64,000 nucleotides of DNA, taken from positions 124,001 to 188,000 of the forward strand of contig JACRBG010000051.1 in assembly GCA_016234595.1 (NCBI GenBank), written 5' to 3'. Position numbers and translations under genes: made by a program. How positions within the stretch are numbered: position 1 is the first letter of the stretch; each line of letters starts with the position of its first letter. The DNA comes from Chloroflexota bacterium (GTDB taxonomy: Bacteria > Chloroflexota > Anaerolineae > Aggregatilineales > J027). Below, one piece after another: positions 34,811 through 44,520 of this stretch. The notes below the pieces were generated by a model that searched no databases, was not told where the DNA came from, and saw only the letters and a list, made by a program, of their open reading frames with translations.

Positions 34811-35524
34811 ATGCCCAAATTATCAAAGCCCATACAGGGCATCATCGTCCTTGTACTGGCCTGTTTAGTTGGTAGTGTAGTTTTTACGATGGTACGTAAC
34901 AACGACGACGAAGGCTTTCTGGGCTTGGTCGAGATGGAAACGAGCGCTGGGCCATCCCTTGCCCCCACCGAAGAACCCGTTGATGTGACGCAAGAACCCG
35001 CCCCTAATGCGACTGAGGAACCGCTTGCCACCGCCGAACCCTCCGATGGAACCAGCATTGGCCCAACTGAAACTTCCATTGGTCCAACCACCGAAAAAAT
35101 CAAAGTACCAACCCCGTTTGGTGCGGATTTTAATATTGTCTTCCAGTGGTTTATGGCGCTGGCGCTATTATTTGGAGCATCTTTTGCCGTCCGTAAGGAT
35201 TTCACCAGCCACCGCAACACCATGACCTTTTTGGTGCTGCTCAACTGGTTTTCCATCGTAGGCCGTATGACGCCAAATGTGCAGGGCTATTTGGATGCTA
35301 CCGAACCGGCTGGCTTTGAGAAAATCGCCATTATGATTCATGCCATCGGGGCGACCCTTGTCATGATTTCGGCTACCTATCTCATCATTCGTATGTGGTT
35401 CGAGAAGAAACTGCCTTCGTGGTTTTTGGTCAAAAACTTCAAGCTGCAAATGCGCGCCACCCTGCTCATCTGGTTGCTCATCATTGCGCTCGGCACATTT
35501 ATGTATTTCGACATCTACGGTTAA
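34811..35524 (+). CDS. Integral membrane protein with Pro/Glu/Thr-rich outer loop
   Basis: GAAGGAG precedes the ATG. The 237-residue product has a first helix (about 8-24), an 80-residue acidic Pro/Thr/Glu-rich loop, and four further helices from about residue 112. The pattern FVLLNWFSIVGRM is not exact here; instead LVLLNWFSIVGRMTPNV, MIHAIGATLVMISATYLIIR and KLQMRATLLIWLLIIALGTF are visible. The His and Arg in these helices recall DUF420/cytochrome-oxidase-like helper proteins, but I cannot confirm it. Function unknown. Confidence 0.65.
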   Translation: MPKLSKPIQGIIVLVLACLVGSVVFTMVRNNDDEGFLGLVEMETSAGPSLAPTEEPVDVTQEPAPNATEEPLATAEPSDGTSIGPTETSIGPTTEKIKVPTPFGADFNIVFQWFMALALLFGASFAVRKDFTSHRNTMTFLVLLNWFSIVGRMTPNVQGYLDATEPAGFEKIAIMIHAIGATLVMISATYLIIRMWFEKKLPSWFLVKNFKLQMRATLLIWLLIIALGTFMYFDIYG

Positions 35525-35540
35525 TAATCCCCTGTATTTA

Positions 35541-35580
35541 AGCCCCCTCGCCTGTTGGAGAGGGGGTTGGGGGTGAGGTC
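35541..35580. repeat. GC-rich hairpin element between converging genes
   Basis: CCCCCTC (35543-35549) pairs with GAGGGGG (35560-35566), then TTGGGGGTGAGGTC follows. A related element is at 39967-40000. It separates the membrane protein gene from mfd and may end both transcripts. Confidence 0.5.
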
Positions 35581-35601
35581 AATATTGGCTTGGGGACGGA
35601 T

Positions 35602-38600
35602 TTAATCCTCCCCAATTGCAAAAACCTCTTGCACCTGTTCTCGATCCAGTCGCCGCAAGATGTCTACCAGCAAAGGCCGCCATTCCAGTTCTGGCATATT
35701 CTGCGGAAACCAGATGGCGGTTCGGCTGACCCGCACCACTTCGCCCAGATAATTTTGCAGCGCCACGCGGTCAATACTCCCCAAATAGGGCAGTTTGATA
35801 TTCAGCCGACCATTTTCCGTAGCGACCGCCGTTGCTCCGGCTTGTTGGGCCAAGAGCTTAATCCTAAGCTGAACCAACAACCCTTCCACCGATTTAGGCA
35901 TCACCCCAAAACGGTCTTGTAACTCGGCCTGCATCGCATCAACCTCGGCTTCCGTTTCGACATTTGCCAACCGCCGATAGAGTTGAATCCGCAGTTGCAT
36001 ATCTGGCACATAGTCCACTGGCAAATACCCCGGTAACGCTAAATCAATCGTCACCATAGACCGCGCTTGCAGCAATTGGGCCGCCTGATCCGCCGCATGG
36101 TCGGCCACTTCTTCAACCGTCAAGGTCTCTCCCCCAGTGTCTTGCCGAACACGCTGCACCGCATCCGACAGCATTTGGGTATAGAGATGAAAACCAACCG
36201 CATCAATATGACCACTTTGGCGTGTGCCCAACAAATCACCAATCCCGCGAATTTCCAAATCTCGGATGGCAATCGAAAGCCCCGCCCCCAAATCGGTGTA
36301 CTCACCAATCGTTTCCAATCGCTCACGGGCTTCCGGCGTCATACGATGGTCGCGGTCATGGAAAAAGTAGACAAATGCCTGATTTGCGCTACGTCCCACC
36401 CGCCCTCGCAATTGATACAACTGCGCCAAGCCAAAACGGTCAGCCCGGTCAATGATAATCGTGTTGGCATTGGGAATATCCAGCCCGCTTTCAATGATAG
36501 TGGTCGAAACCAGCACATCATATTCTCCAGCGGCAAAATCCCCCATAATCGCCTCAAGTTCACGTTCCTCCATCTGCCCATGCCCAATCACAAAACTAGC
36601 TTCAGGCACAAGCCGACGCAGGCGATCCGCCATCATATCAATGGACTGCACACGGTTATGCACAAAAAACACCTGACCTCCTCGGTCAAGTTCGCGCAAA
36701 ATGGCTTGGCGCACCAGTTTATCGTCATAAACCCCCACATGCGTCACAACGGGCAGGCGTTCATCTGGGGGTGTTTGGATGACGCTAATGTCGCGCACCC
36801 CTGTTAATCCCATATACAGGGTACGTGGAATGGGCGTGGCGGTCATCGTCAACACATCCACCTCCGTCCGCATTTTCTTGAGTTGCTCTTTGTGCGTCAC
36901 CCCAAACCGCTGTTCTTCGTCAATAATCAGCAGGCCGAGGTCTTTAAAACCCACATCCTCTTGCAACAAACGATGTGTCCCAATGATGATGTCAATCTTG
37001 CCCTCTTTCAAATCCTGCAAAATGGCATCTTGTTGGGGGCGTGTGCGAAAACGCGAGAGCATCTCCACCCGCATTGGGAAGGAAATCACCCGGTTACCAA
37101 AGGTGGTGTAGTGTTGTTGGGCCAAGACCGTCGTCGGAACGAGCAGGGCCACTTGTTTGCCGTCCATTACCGCTTTAAAAGCTGCGCGTAAGGCGACCTC
37201 AGTTTTGCCATAGCCCACATCGCCACATATCAACCTGTCCATTGGGCGGGGCCGTTCCATATCGGCTTTGACTTCATCAATCGCCCGGAGTTGGTCATCC
37301 GTCTCCACATAGGGAAACGAGGCTTCCATTTCGTGCTGCCACGCTGAATCTGGATTAAAGGCATGGCCGCGCACCACATTGCGGGCTGCATACAATTGCA
37401 GCAAATCCTCGGCGACTTCCTCAACCGCTTTTTGGGTACGTTCTTTGGTACGCCCCCATTCTTGTGAACCGAGCCGATTAACAGTCGGTGCGCCGCCGTC
37501 ACTCCCTACATATTTGGATAGGCGATCGGCTTGGTGAATCGGGACATACAACATATCCCCACCACCATATTCCACCAGCAAATATTCACGTTCGCTGCCG
37601 TCCAATTTGCGCTTGTGGATGCCTTTAAATTTGCCCACCCCGTAATCCACATGCACCACATAGTCGCCTTCGGTCATATCCGCAAAATAGGCTTCCGGCG
37701 TCATGGGGCGTGGTTGTATACGGCGACGTGGTTCAGGCCGATTCCACCCAAAAATTTCGGCATCGGTCAGCAGATACAGGCTAGAGGTATCGCCATAATG
37801 CAATGTCCAACCCTCGGTCAGCGCCCCTTCAACAAACGTGATGGGCCGTAATTCCGAAGCGGACTCCAATTTGGTCACGGGGGTCAGATGATCGGTTCGT
37901 TCGCCCCACAATTCGGCTACACGTTGGGCCTGCCGCGTGACAATAATCGAAAACGTATCGGCATGGGTGGGGTTATCACTTTGACTACTGCTACTGCTTT
38001 GCTGCAATTCATCCAAAAACAGGCGCAATTGACCCGCATAGCGTGGGCCGGGGGAGAAAAATTCCCCCAAAACTGCACTGGTCATCTGGCCTATATCATC
38101 GGGTTGGCCCAAATGCAGCACGGCCCGCGCCGAAAGTTGGTCAAGAATTTCGTCCCATGTGTGATACGGCAATGGCGCATTCGGCGGTAGGGCGTTCATG
38201 CCTTCTTTTTCATCACGCAGCCCCAACGCTTGATCTTCCAACTCGCCAATTGTGTCGCGCAGATTCGCCCAGTCCTCAACGATAATCAGCGTATCGTCGG
38301 GCAGATAATCCAGCAAACTGGCTGGGCTATCATACAAATAGGGCAAATAGCTTTCGGCCATTGGGAAGCCTGTAGCATTTTCCAATTGATGCCAATCTGG
38401 GGCAGGCGATGCCAAATCCTCATCTTGGGGGGGCAGTCCTTCAAACCATTGGGCCAAGCGTGCTGCTGCAACAGGTAACTGACCGGGTAAGGCCTCACGC
38501 GCTGGCGTGGTCACAAAGTTTTTGAGTGGCTCCACCGAGCGCTGAGTCGCTGGGTCAAACGTGCGCAGGCTGTCAATTTCATCCCCAAAAAACTCGATGC

Positions 38601-39231
38601 GTACCGGGAAATCCATCGCAGGTGGAAATACATCCACAATCCCACCCCGCCGACTAAATGTCCCCGGTTGGACAACCACCGACACAGGTTGATAGCCCAC
38701 CCCAACCCATTGCTTAATCAATTGATCAATATCAATCCGCTGCCCTACGCGAAATTGCCGTGACGCCGCCCGAAAATCACGCACAGGCACTGTCACTTGC
38801 ATCAACGCATAGGCTGATGTCACCAATATAGGCGGTTGGGTTTCCGAGGGTGTCTTATTTCCCGGCACAATCGGCGGAGCTAAGGCGGCTAGGGTCTGCA
38901 ATCGTGCCCGCATCACGACCTCTGTCCATGGAGCACGCTCATAAAACATGGCGGTTGGTTCTTGGAAACGTAAAATCCGCGTGTCGGGCAACCATGCTGG
39001 AAGTTGTTCGGCAATATCATAAGCACGTTCTACCCGCGCCGTCACCACTAACACAGGCCGAGCAAGTTCACGGGCCAGCGCCGCCACCACATACGGTCGG
39101 GCCGCCCGCACCAGCATCTGGTCGGGATATTCCTGCAAATGCGTATTCAGCGCGTTCACCAGCGACTGAAACGCCTCGGTTCCTGCCAATACATCAAGCA
39201 AGCCGGTCAATTGCATATTGGGTTTCGCCAC
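35602..39231 (-). CDS. mfd: Transcription-repair coupling factor
   Basis: The 1209-residue Mfd removes stalled RNA polymerase and recruits UvrA. Visible parts are the UvrB-like N-terminal module (with RIEFFGDEIDSLRTFDP near 215), the CarD-like polymerase-binding domain (DYVVHVDYGVGKFKGIHKRK near 525), the RecG-like translocase with Walker A GDVGYGKTEVALRAAF (near 670) and DEEQ (near 768), the second helicase lobe (ESGLDIPNANTIIIDRADRF, GLAQLYQLRGRVGRS) and the C-terminal TRCF domain. It starts 11 bases after the pth stop, so it is the second gene of that operon. Confidence 0.96.
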   Translation of the reverse strand: MAKPNMQLTGLLDVLAGTEAFQSLVNALNTHLQEYPDQMLVRAARPYVVAALARELARPVLVVTARVERAYDIAEQLPAWLPDTRILRFQEPTAMFYERAPWTEVVMRARLQTLAALAPPIVPGNKTPSETQPPILVTSAYALMQVTVPVRDFRAASRQFRVGQRIDIDQLIKQWVGVGYQPVSVVVQPGTFSRRGGIVDVFPPAMDFPVRIEFFGDEIDSLRTFDPATQRSVEPLKNFVTTPAREALPGQLPVAAARLAQWFEGLPPQDEDLASPAPDWHQLENATGFPMAESYLPYLYDSPASLLDYLPDDTLIIVEDWANLRDTIGELEDQALGLRDEKEGMNALPPNAPLPYHTWDEILDQLSARAVLHLGQPDDIGQMTSAVLGEFFSPGPRYAGQLRLFLDELQQSSSSSQSDNPTHADTFSIIVTRQAQRVAELWGERTDHLTPVTKLESASELRPITFVEGALTEGWTLHYGDTSSLYLLTDAEIFGWNRPEPRRRIQPRPMTPEAYFADMTEGDYVVHVDYGVGKFKGIHKRKLDGSEREYLLVEYGGGDMLYVPIHQADRLSKYVGSDGGAPTVNRLGSQEWGRTKERTQKAVEEVAEDLLQLYAARNVVRGHAFNPDSAWQHEMEASFPYVETDDQLRAIDEVKADMERPRPMDRLICGDVGYGKTEVALRAAFKAVMDGKQVALLVPTTVLAQQHYTTFGNRVISFPMRVEMLSRFRTRPQQDAILQDLKEGKIDIIIGTHRLLQEDVGFKDLGLLIIDEEQRFGVTHKEQLKKMRTEVDVLTMTATPIPRTLYMGLTGVRDISVIQTPPDERLPVVTHVGVYDDKLVRQAILRELDRGGQVFFVHNRVQSIDMMADRLRRLVPEASFVIGHGQMEERELEAIMGDFAAGEYDVLVSTTIIESGLDIPNANTIIIDRADRFGLAQLYQLRGRVGRSANQAFVYFFHDRDHRMTPEARERLETIGEYTDLGAGLSIAIRDLEIRGIGDLLGTRQSGHIDAVGFHLYTQMLSDAVQRVRQDTGGETLTVEEVADHAADQAAQLLQARSMVTIDLALPGYLPVDYVPDMQLRIQLYRRLANVETEAEVDAMQAELQDRFGVMPKSVEGLLVQLRIKLLAQQAGATAVATENGRLNIKLPYLGSIDRVALQNYLGEVVRVSRTAIWFPQNMPELEWRPLLVDILRRLDREQVQEVFAIGED

Positions 39232-39242
39232 CTCTGGCGGAT

Positions 39243-39893
39243 TTATGGATTGGGTTGTTCAGGAGAATTAGGTTGGGGAACCGCCTCGCGTTTAATAAAA
39301 CGGGCGGCAGCTTCCTCTGCGGTTCCATTTTGGCGATTCATCGCGGCATCAATCCCATTTTCGAGCCACACCTCAACCGCCTTAATCGCTCGGCTAAGGG
39401 TTTCTTGCAATAGCACTTGATCTGGTTTCAAAAACGGCTGTAAGACATAGGCGGCAGCATCCATTCTCCCCGGCGGGCGACCAATGCCAATTCGCATCCG
39501 GGCAAAATCTTCGCTCCCCACTTGGGCGATAATGTTACGCAGGCCTTTTTGCCCACCTGCCCCACCTTTGGGTCGAATCCGCAGTGTCCCCAATGGAATA
39601 TCCAAATCATCTGAAACAACGATGAGATGGGTCAGTGGGATTTTATAGAAATCCATTAGGCCACGGACTGCCAAACCGCTTTCGTTCATATACGTTTGTG
39701 GTTTGGCAACAACGACACGCTTACCAGCCACTGGGCCTTCGGCAAACAGGGCTTTAGACTTATTTCCATCAAATTTTAGGCTATAGGCATTTGCCAGCGC
39801 ATCTACTGCCATAAATCCGATATTATGCCGTGTGTCCACATATTGACGGCCCGGATTACCTAATCCCACAATCAGGTAACGCTCAATACTCAC
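39243..39893 (-). CDS. pth: Peptidyl-tRNA hydrolase
   Basis: The start is the GTG at 39893 (VSIERYLIVGLGNPG), with GAGGAAG about seven bases upstream; the frame is open to 40004 but starts there would add a poor N-terminus. The 216-residue enzyme frees tRNA from peptidyl-tRNA. The catalytic His lies in DTRHNIGFM, and LIVVSDDLDIPLGTLRIR and GGAGGQKGLRNI are intact. It is the first gene of a pair with mfd. Confidence 0.94.
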   Translation of the reverse strand: MSIERYLIVGLGNPGRQYVDTRHNIGFMAVDALANAYSLKFDGNKSKALFAEGPVAGKRVVVAKPQTYMNESGLAVRGLMDFYKIPLTHLIVVSDDLDIPLGTLRIRPKGGAGGQKGLRNIIAQVGSEDFARMRIGIGRPPGRMDAAAYVLQPFLKPDQVLLQETLSRAIKAVEVWLENGIDAAMNRQNGTAEEAAARFIKREAVPQPNSPEQPNP

Positions 39894-39966
39894 GTCTACG
39901 TCTTCCTCATGCTCTGTTTTAACGTTACGCCTGAAAAATCGCACCAATACGACCTCGTCTGTACTT

Positions 39967-40000
39967 AAGCCCCTCTCTACTTGGTGGGGTGGGGGTGGGG
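39967..40000. repeat. Second GC-rich element, with G-quadruplex potential
   Basis: AAGCCCCTCTCTACTTGGT (39966-39984) is followed by runs of four, five and four G on the plus strand (to 40000). It resembles 35541-35580 in order: an AAGCCCC arm, a short loop, then G runs ending in GGGGAC or GAGGTC. It lies between the pth start region and the surface protein gene. Confidence 0.4.
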
Positions 40001-40009
40001 ACAACTTAT

Positions 40010-40759
40010 CTATCCCCGTCGGTCATCATCAATCTCGCTGCGAATCTGCCACATAATTTGACGCGCTACCGGACGTAATCTTGCCCGAACGGCTAGATAC
40101 CCACCTAAGAGCGCAAAAAAGACCCCCGCAATGACCGCCCCGCTGCAAAACGCACCCTGTAGTCGGTCAAAATTCAGTGATGATGACGACGTTTCTCCAC
40201 TCAATGAACTGCTAGAGTTGTTGGAATTAATCAGCGTCTCAACGGTTGGTCGAGGTGTATTGGTCGGCGGTTGCTGAATAGGCGCGGTGGGTGCGGGTGG
40301 CCCCTCGGTCGAAGTTGCAGGGGGCGGTAGAGATGTCGGCAGCAAAGTCGGCACAGAATTCAACACCGTCACATTCTGCACCACAAATTCAACCGGCGGT
40401 TCGTCTGGCAAGTTCAAAAAAACACGGAGGCGGATTTGATACACCCCATCCGCCACATTATTCGCTACAGTATCCCAGATTTGCAGGGTGCCTTCGGTAA
40501 TTGGCTGCGAGACTCGTGTCCCAATCGGCAGCCAAATCTCATTGGCATCTGCCATATTGTCAAATTCGACTTCATAGCCTACAAATACGCTGGGGTGGCT
40601 GGCACTGCCCATAATCACCACCTGCCCAGAGACGGTTGATCCATCTGCTGGCGACGTGATAATCGCAATTGTAGCTTCTCGCCCCTGTGCAAACGTCGGC
40701 GTTGGGGCAACGCTCATTATGATTAAAAGCCAAACCAGTGCCGTTGCCTTTTTTGCCAT
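40010..40759 (-). CDS. Surface protein with Ig-like domain, Pro/Thr stalk and C-terminal anchor
   Basis: The 249-residue product has a signal peptide (1-24, ending TFA-QG), an Ig-like domain (about 28-132) with SPADGSTVSGQVVIMGSA and GVYQIRLRV, a Pro/Thr/Ser-rich stalk (140-205), and a membrane helix (about 208-230) ended by basic residues. The Ig-like part resembles the first C-terminal domain of the penicillin-binding protein at 28816. It would sit on the outer face of the membrane. The function is unknown. Confidence 0.72.
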   Translation of the reverse strand: MAKKATALVWLLIIMSVAPTPTFAQGREATIAIITSPADGSTVSGQVVIMGSASHPSVFVGYEVEFDNMADANEIWLPIGTRVSQPITEGTLQIWDTVANNVADGVYQIRLRVFLNLPDEPPVEFVVQNVTVLNSVPTLLPTSLPPPATSTEGPPAPTAPIQQPPTNTPRPTVETLINSNNSSSSLSGETSSSSLNFDRLQGAFCSGAVIAGVFFALLGGYLAVRARLRPVARQIMWQIRSEIDDDRRG

Positions 40760-40839
40760 CCGTGCCAGCGTTCTCCATCAAAATCCTAGCTATGCAAGCG
40801 CCCTAGTTTACTTGTTTTTTAGCACGGATGCAAGGCAAT

Positions 40840-41688
40840 CTACCCTTTGATAGACCCCGCCAGCAAGCCACGAATGAACCAACGCCCCATCACAATATAT
40901 ACAAACAGCGTGGGGATAGCGGCCAAAATAGCGGCTGCCATCGGTTGATTCCACTTGACTGCAATGCCGCCTGCTGTCTCGGCCAATGGCACCGTAATGG
41001 GTTGCCATTTGTCCTTGACCAGCGTCACCGCAAACAAAAATTCATTCCAGATTTGCGTAAACTGCCAAATCACCACCACCACAAACCCCGGCAGCGACAG
41101 CGGGAACACAATCTTGGTATAGATGCCAAAAAAGCCTGCCCCGTCAATCGCGCCTGCTTCTAATAGCTCATTGGGAATATCAATATAAAAATTGCGGAAA
41201 ATCAGGGTGGTAATAGGAATGCCGTACACCACATGCACCAACACCAGCCCCGGTATCCCGCCATACAAATTGATGCCATCCATAAACTTAAACAGCGGAA
41301 TAATAATGGCCTGATACGGAATAAACATCCCAAACAGCATCAGTGGGAAAAAGAACGAAGCTCCCCGTATACGCCATTTCGCTAAAACGTAGCCATTCAT
41401 CGAGCCAACTAGCGCCGAAATCGTGGTAGCGCCCGTCACCAGTAGGGCACTGTTCCGTAAATTTGGCGCTAATTCTTTCCAGACTGAGCTAAAGCTCTCC
41501 CAATAAATCTTGGTCGGCAAATTCCACGATGTCGTTTCTTGTCCAGCCTCAATCGGATTTTTCAGCGAGGTTACAATCACCATGTAAACTGGAATTAAGA
41601 AAATCAAAGCCATGAGAATCAATAGGGAATAGGCTACTAACCGCCATAGGCGACGTGTCAACATCCGTGCTTCCATTTGGGCCTTCAT
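40840..41688 (-). CDS. Sugar ABC transporter permease (MalG type)
   Basis: The ATG at 41688 has GGAGAAGAG upstream and follows the stop of the other permease by two bases; the frame is open to 41721. The 282-residue product has six membrane helices. The EAA loop that docks the ATPase reads [27 protein letters not shown], of which EAGAIDGAG is the conserved core. It is of the CUT1 (COG0395) family, taking up oligosaccharides or glucose-like sugars. The ATPase gene is not in the cluster. Confidence 0.92.
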   Translation of the reverse strand: MKAQMEARMLTRRLWRLVAYSLLILMALIFLIPVYMVIVTSLKNPIEAGQETTSWNLPTKIYWESFSSVWKELAPNLRNSALLVTGATTISALVGSMNGYVLAKWRIRGASFFFPLMLFGMFIPYQAIIIPLFKFMDGINLYGGIPGLVLVHVVYGIPITTLIFRNFYIDIPNELLEAGAIDGAGFFGIYTKIVFPLSLPGFVVVVIWQFTQIWNEFLFAVTLVKDKWQPITVPLAETAGGIAVKWNQPMAAAILAAIPTLFVYIVMGRWFIRGLLAGSIKG

Positions 41689-41690
41689 CG

Positions 41691-42830
41691 TTAACTCTTC
41701 TCCGTCCGCAAATTCGACCAAAGATAAGGGATAATCACTAACGAAATGGCAAACAACATCACCATTGCAACCGCGCTACTGCGTGCCCATTCATTACTGC
41801 GAAACCCCTTGAGCATCAAAATACCCGGAACTTTGACTTCACGGTTATCAATCCCTGCCATTGCGTACACAAGGTCGAAAATCTTGAGCGAGATATGTCC
41901 CAAAATGATAATCGCACTCAGTGCAATGGGTCGAAGTTGCGGCAAAATAATGTGAAGATAGACCTGCCACTCTGAACACCCATCCACCCGTGCCGCCTCG
42001 CGCAGCTCCTCAGAAATGCCTCGAATGCCCGCCAAAAACAGCGCCATGACATAACCTGCCATTTGCCATGTGGCGGCAATAATCACACCCGAAAGTGCGG
42101 CGTTATAGCCATAGCCTGTATAGGTTCCGATGTCAAGTTTGGGGTTATCAATCGGTAACCAAATCTTGTTCCAAAACCCTGCCGAGGAAATCAACCATAG
42201 CCCCACACCAACAAGTGCTATCCAGAACCAACTTAGATGCCGTTTTTGGGCGGTATAGGTAAACAGAGCAAACGCAAACAAGGCAACGCCAAGATAGAAG
42301 AGATTACCTCCTTGCATCCATTCAAACTTGAATACCTTAGTTTCGCTGTTTAACCACTTAAATTTCAAAGGGTCTAATCCAAACAATTTTTCTGGGAGGA
42401 TATTCAACCCGCCCTTAGGTTTGAGTAGCCAGTTCCAAATCGTCCCTGTCACAATAAAAGACAATGACATCGGAAACAGGAAAATCGTCCTAAAAACGGC
42501 TTCGCCTTTAATGCGCTGGTCAAGCAAAAAGGCCAAAAAGAAACCAAGAATTAAGCACGCGGCCAGAAAAAAGATCGTGAAGAAAAAGGTATTTACAAAC
42601 GAGATGCGAAATTCATAATCGCTAGCACTAGAAATTAACGTATGATAGTTATCAAGGCCCACGTAGTTCTTTTCTACACCTTTTTTCAAAGCTGTAGCTG
42701 GATTAACACCCCAGTCCGAAACCGAATACCATGCCGTTTGTGCAATGAAAAAATAGACGAAAATCCCTAGCAAAATCAGCGATGGCAAAATCATTAAAAA
42801 GGCGATCGTCTTGTCTTTTCGGTTGTACAT
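41691..42830 (-). CDS. Sugar ABC transporter permease (MalF type)
   Basis: The ATG at 42830 ([17 protein letters not shown]) has a strong GGAGGTGG upstream; the frame is open to 42887. The 379-residue product has about eight membrane helices, longer than typical CUT1 permeases (about 300). The extra part, near residues 145-235, adds a pair of helices around [19 protein letters not shown]. The EAA loop reads [20 protein letters not shown], then ILPQLRP. With the MalG-type subunit it forms the sugar channel. Confidence 0.9.
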   Translation of the reverse strand: MYNRKDKTIAFLMILPSLILLGIFVYFFIAQTAWYSVSDWGVNPATALKKGVEKNYVGLDNYHTLISSASDYEFRISFVNTFFFTIFFLAACLILGFFLAFLLDQRIKGEAVFRTIFLFPMSLSFIVTGTIWNWLLKPKGGLNILPEKLFGLDPLKFKWLNSETKVFKFEWMQGGNLFYLGVALFAFALFTYTAQKRHLSWFWIALVGVGLWLISSAGFWNKIWLPIDNPKLDIGTYTGYGYNAALSGVIIAATWQMAGYVMALFLAGIRGISEELREAARVDGCSEWQVYLHIILPQLRPIALSAIIILGHISLKIFDLVYAMAGIDNREVKVPGILMLKGFRSNEWARSSAVAMVMLFAISLVIIPYLWSNLRTEKS

Positions 42831-42860
42831 CAAGCCACCTCCAAAAAAATTAAAAGAAAA

Positions 42861-42879
42861 CCCTGCTTTTAGGGCAGGG
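42861..42879 (-). terminator. Intra-operon hairpin between binding protein and permease genes
   Basis: On the minus strand GCAGGG is preceded by CCCTGC with a seven-base loop, and TTTTCTTTT follows. Such a leaky terminator, between the binding-protein gene and the permease genes, usually keeps the binding protein in excess. Confidence 0.7.
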
Positions 42880-42909
42880 CTTTCCATACTAACTAACAGT
42901 TATTCCGAA

Positions 42910-44202
42910 TCAGCCACCGCAAGCGCCTGAGGTTGAGCACAGTTCAACAAACGCGGCTGAAGCAGCACTTGGGTCACCGCTGGCGGTGAACAAGTCAATT
43001 ACGCTGCTGAAATTGCCATTGAAGTTTTCATTGGCGGCAGCACCGTGTACCAAGCTACCAACAATCGTATCAACTGCCCAGTCGGCAGCAGCAGATTGCA
43101 GATAGGCGTTGTACAGGTCTGGGTTGGTCACATCTCCGTCAATACGAGCGGGAATCGAACCCTTGAGTGGGTTGAAGGCATCTTGACCTTCTTTGGAGCC
43201 GAGCAGGGTCAGCCATGCAATCGCGTTGTCACGATTGGGGGCGCCCACGGGCAGGCCAAAGCTGTCAGACAGCATCAAGAATGTGCCAGCAGTGCCGGGG
43301 GAAGGAACATAACCAAAACCTTCACCGGGGACGAGGCCGAGAGTGGTGGACATATAGCCAGCCGCCCAGTCGCCCATCACGTTAAAGGCAGCGGAGCCAT
43401 CAACCACGCGGTCAATCGCCTGTTGCCAAGAAAGACTGGCATTGTCATCACCAAAGTTGGAGCAAGCCAGAACTTTGCCAAAGGTGTCCCATACTTTCAG
43501 GAAATCTTCGCCAGCGAGGTCGGTTTCACCGCTCCAAATGCCGTTCCAGCCTTCAGCACCAAGGGTACCAAGGGCAACGCTTTCCCACAGGTGATTGACA
43601 GTCCATGCTTCGCCAATCGCCAACGGGGTTACGCCAGCATCTTGTAGGGTTGGGCAAACCGCAAGGAATTCGTCCCAAGTGGTTGGCACTTCAATGCCCC
43701 ACTCTTCGACCTTGGCAGGGTTGTACCACATAACGTTTGAACGGTGAATGTTAACTGGAACGCTCCAGATACCGTCTTCAGTGGAGAGCAGGTCAATTAG
43801 ACCCTCTGGGAAGACATCGTACCAGCCCTGTTCTTCATACAGGAAAGATAGATCTTCCATACGATCGGCAACGACCCATGTCCCAATCAATTCCTGACCA
43901 GCGTGAACTTGGAAGGAATCTGGTGGCTCGCCGCCTTCCATACGGGTCTTCAACACAGCGCGGGCGTTCACACCAGAACCACCAGCAACTGTTGCGTTAA
44001 TGAGTTCAACATTGGGGTGTTGTTCATTAAATAGGGCAATCAAGGCTTCCAAAGCCGGGCCTTCATCACCAGACCACCACGAGAAAATTTCAAGCTGCCC
44101 GGACAGATCATCTTGAGCGCGGGCAGTCGGGGCACCCAGTGCGCCTACGACAATAGCGAGAATGAACAAAAAACTACCTAAACTCAACAACCGCTTTGAC
44201 AT
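42910..44202 (-). CDS. Sugar ABC transporter substrate-binding protein
   Basis: The 430-residue extracellular binding protein has a signal peptide (1-29, ending ARA-QDD). It lacks a lipobox Cys, so anchoring is not by lipid. The mature part matches COG1653: LEIFSWWSGDEGPALEALI, the hinge with GIWSVPVNIHRSNVMWYNPA and NVMGDWAAGYM. It captures a sugar and gives it to the two permeases downstream. The C-terminus has two Cys (LCSTSGACGG) likely to pair. AAGGAG lies 10 bases before the ATG. Confidence 0.93.
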   Translation of the reverse strand: MSKRLLSLGSFLFILAIVVGALGAPTARAQDDLSGQLEIFSWWSGDEGPALEALIALFNEQHPNVELINATVAGGSGVNARAVLKTRMEGGEPPDSFQVHAGQELIGTWVVADRMEDLSFLYEEQGWYDVFPEGLIDLLSTEDGIWSVPVNIHRSNVMWYNPAKVEEWGIEVPTTWDEFLAVCPTLQDAGVTPLAIGEAWTVNHLWESVALGTLGAEGWNGIWSGETDLAGEDFLKVWDTFGKVLACSNFGDDNASLSWQQAIDRVVDGSAAFNVMGDWAAGYMSTTLGLVPGEGFGYVPSPGTAGTFLMLSDSFGLPVGAPNRDNAIAWLTLLGSKEGQDAFNPLKGSIPARIDGDVTNPDLYNAYLQSAAADWAVDTIVGSLVHGAAANENFNGNFSSVIDLFTASGDPSAASAAFVELCSTSGACGG

Positions 44203-44252
44203 ACGAAAAAGCTCCTTATAAGTAAATCCACATTGAGTTAAAGCGATTGTCT

Positions 44253-44281
44253 ATTTTAACCAAACAAAGCCCTAACAGCAA
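44253..44281 (-). promoter_or_regulatory. Candidate promoter of the sugar ABC operon
   Basis: On the minus strand TTGCTG (44281-44276) and TAAAAT (44258-44253) are 17 bases apart, about 50 bases before the start of the binding protein gene. The -35 is weak (three of six), as expected of an activated operon. Confidence 0.3.
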
Positions 44282-44365
44282 ACTTTCATGTCACTCAATT
44301 TCGCTGACATTCATCGTAATTAATTGCATTGTTGAAAATTTAATTCGAGAAAAATGGAGGCAACA

Positions 44366-44392
44366 AAAAACCAGCCATAGCGACTGGTTTTT
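44366..44392 (-). terminator. Terminator of the tRNA-Ser transcript
   Basis: On the minus strand AAAAACCAG (44392-44384) pairs with CTGGTTTTT (44374-44366), 20 bases after the end of tRNA-Ser(GCU). A run of T follows. Confidence 0.8.
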
Positions 44393-44411
44393 ACACTACT
44401 TTATTACTGAT

Positions 44412-44505
44412 TGGCGGGGAGAACAGGATTCGAACCTGCGATGCAGCTTTTCAACCGCATAACCGCTTAGCAGGCGGCCCCAATCGTCCACTCTGGCATC
44501 TCCCC
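44412..44505 (-). tRNA. tRNA-Ser (anticodon GCU)
   Basis: The 94-base tRNA has a seven-pair acceptor stem GGGGAGA with TCTCCCC, discriminator G and an encoded CCA. The anticodon loop CTGCTAA gives GCU on a stem with one G-T pair. The long variable arm is that of a class II tRNA and the T loop TTCGAAT is intact. It is the second of two serine tRNAs in tandem. Confidence 0.95.
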
Positions 44506-44520
44506 AATTGTCATAATCTG

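Noticed and set aside
34726-35256. Long minus-strand frame opposite the membrane protein gene
   Set aside because: The plus-strand gene has a ribosome-binding site, a signal helix and membrane segments, while this frame is a shadow with no domain.
36067-36807. Plus-strand frame of 246 codons inside mfd
   Set aside because: It lies wholly antisense to conserved helicase motifs of mfd and has no family pattern.
43045-43647. Plus-strand frame of 200 codons in the sugar-binding protein gene
   Set aside because: Antisense to a clear binding-protein gene.
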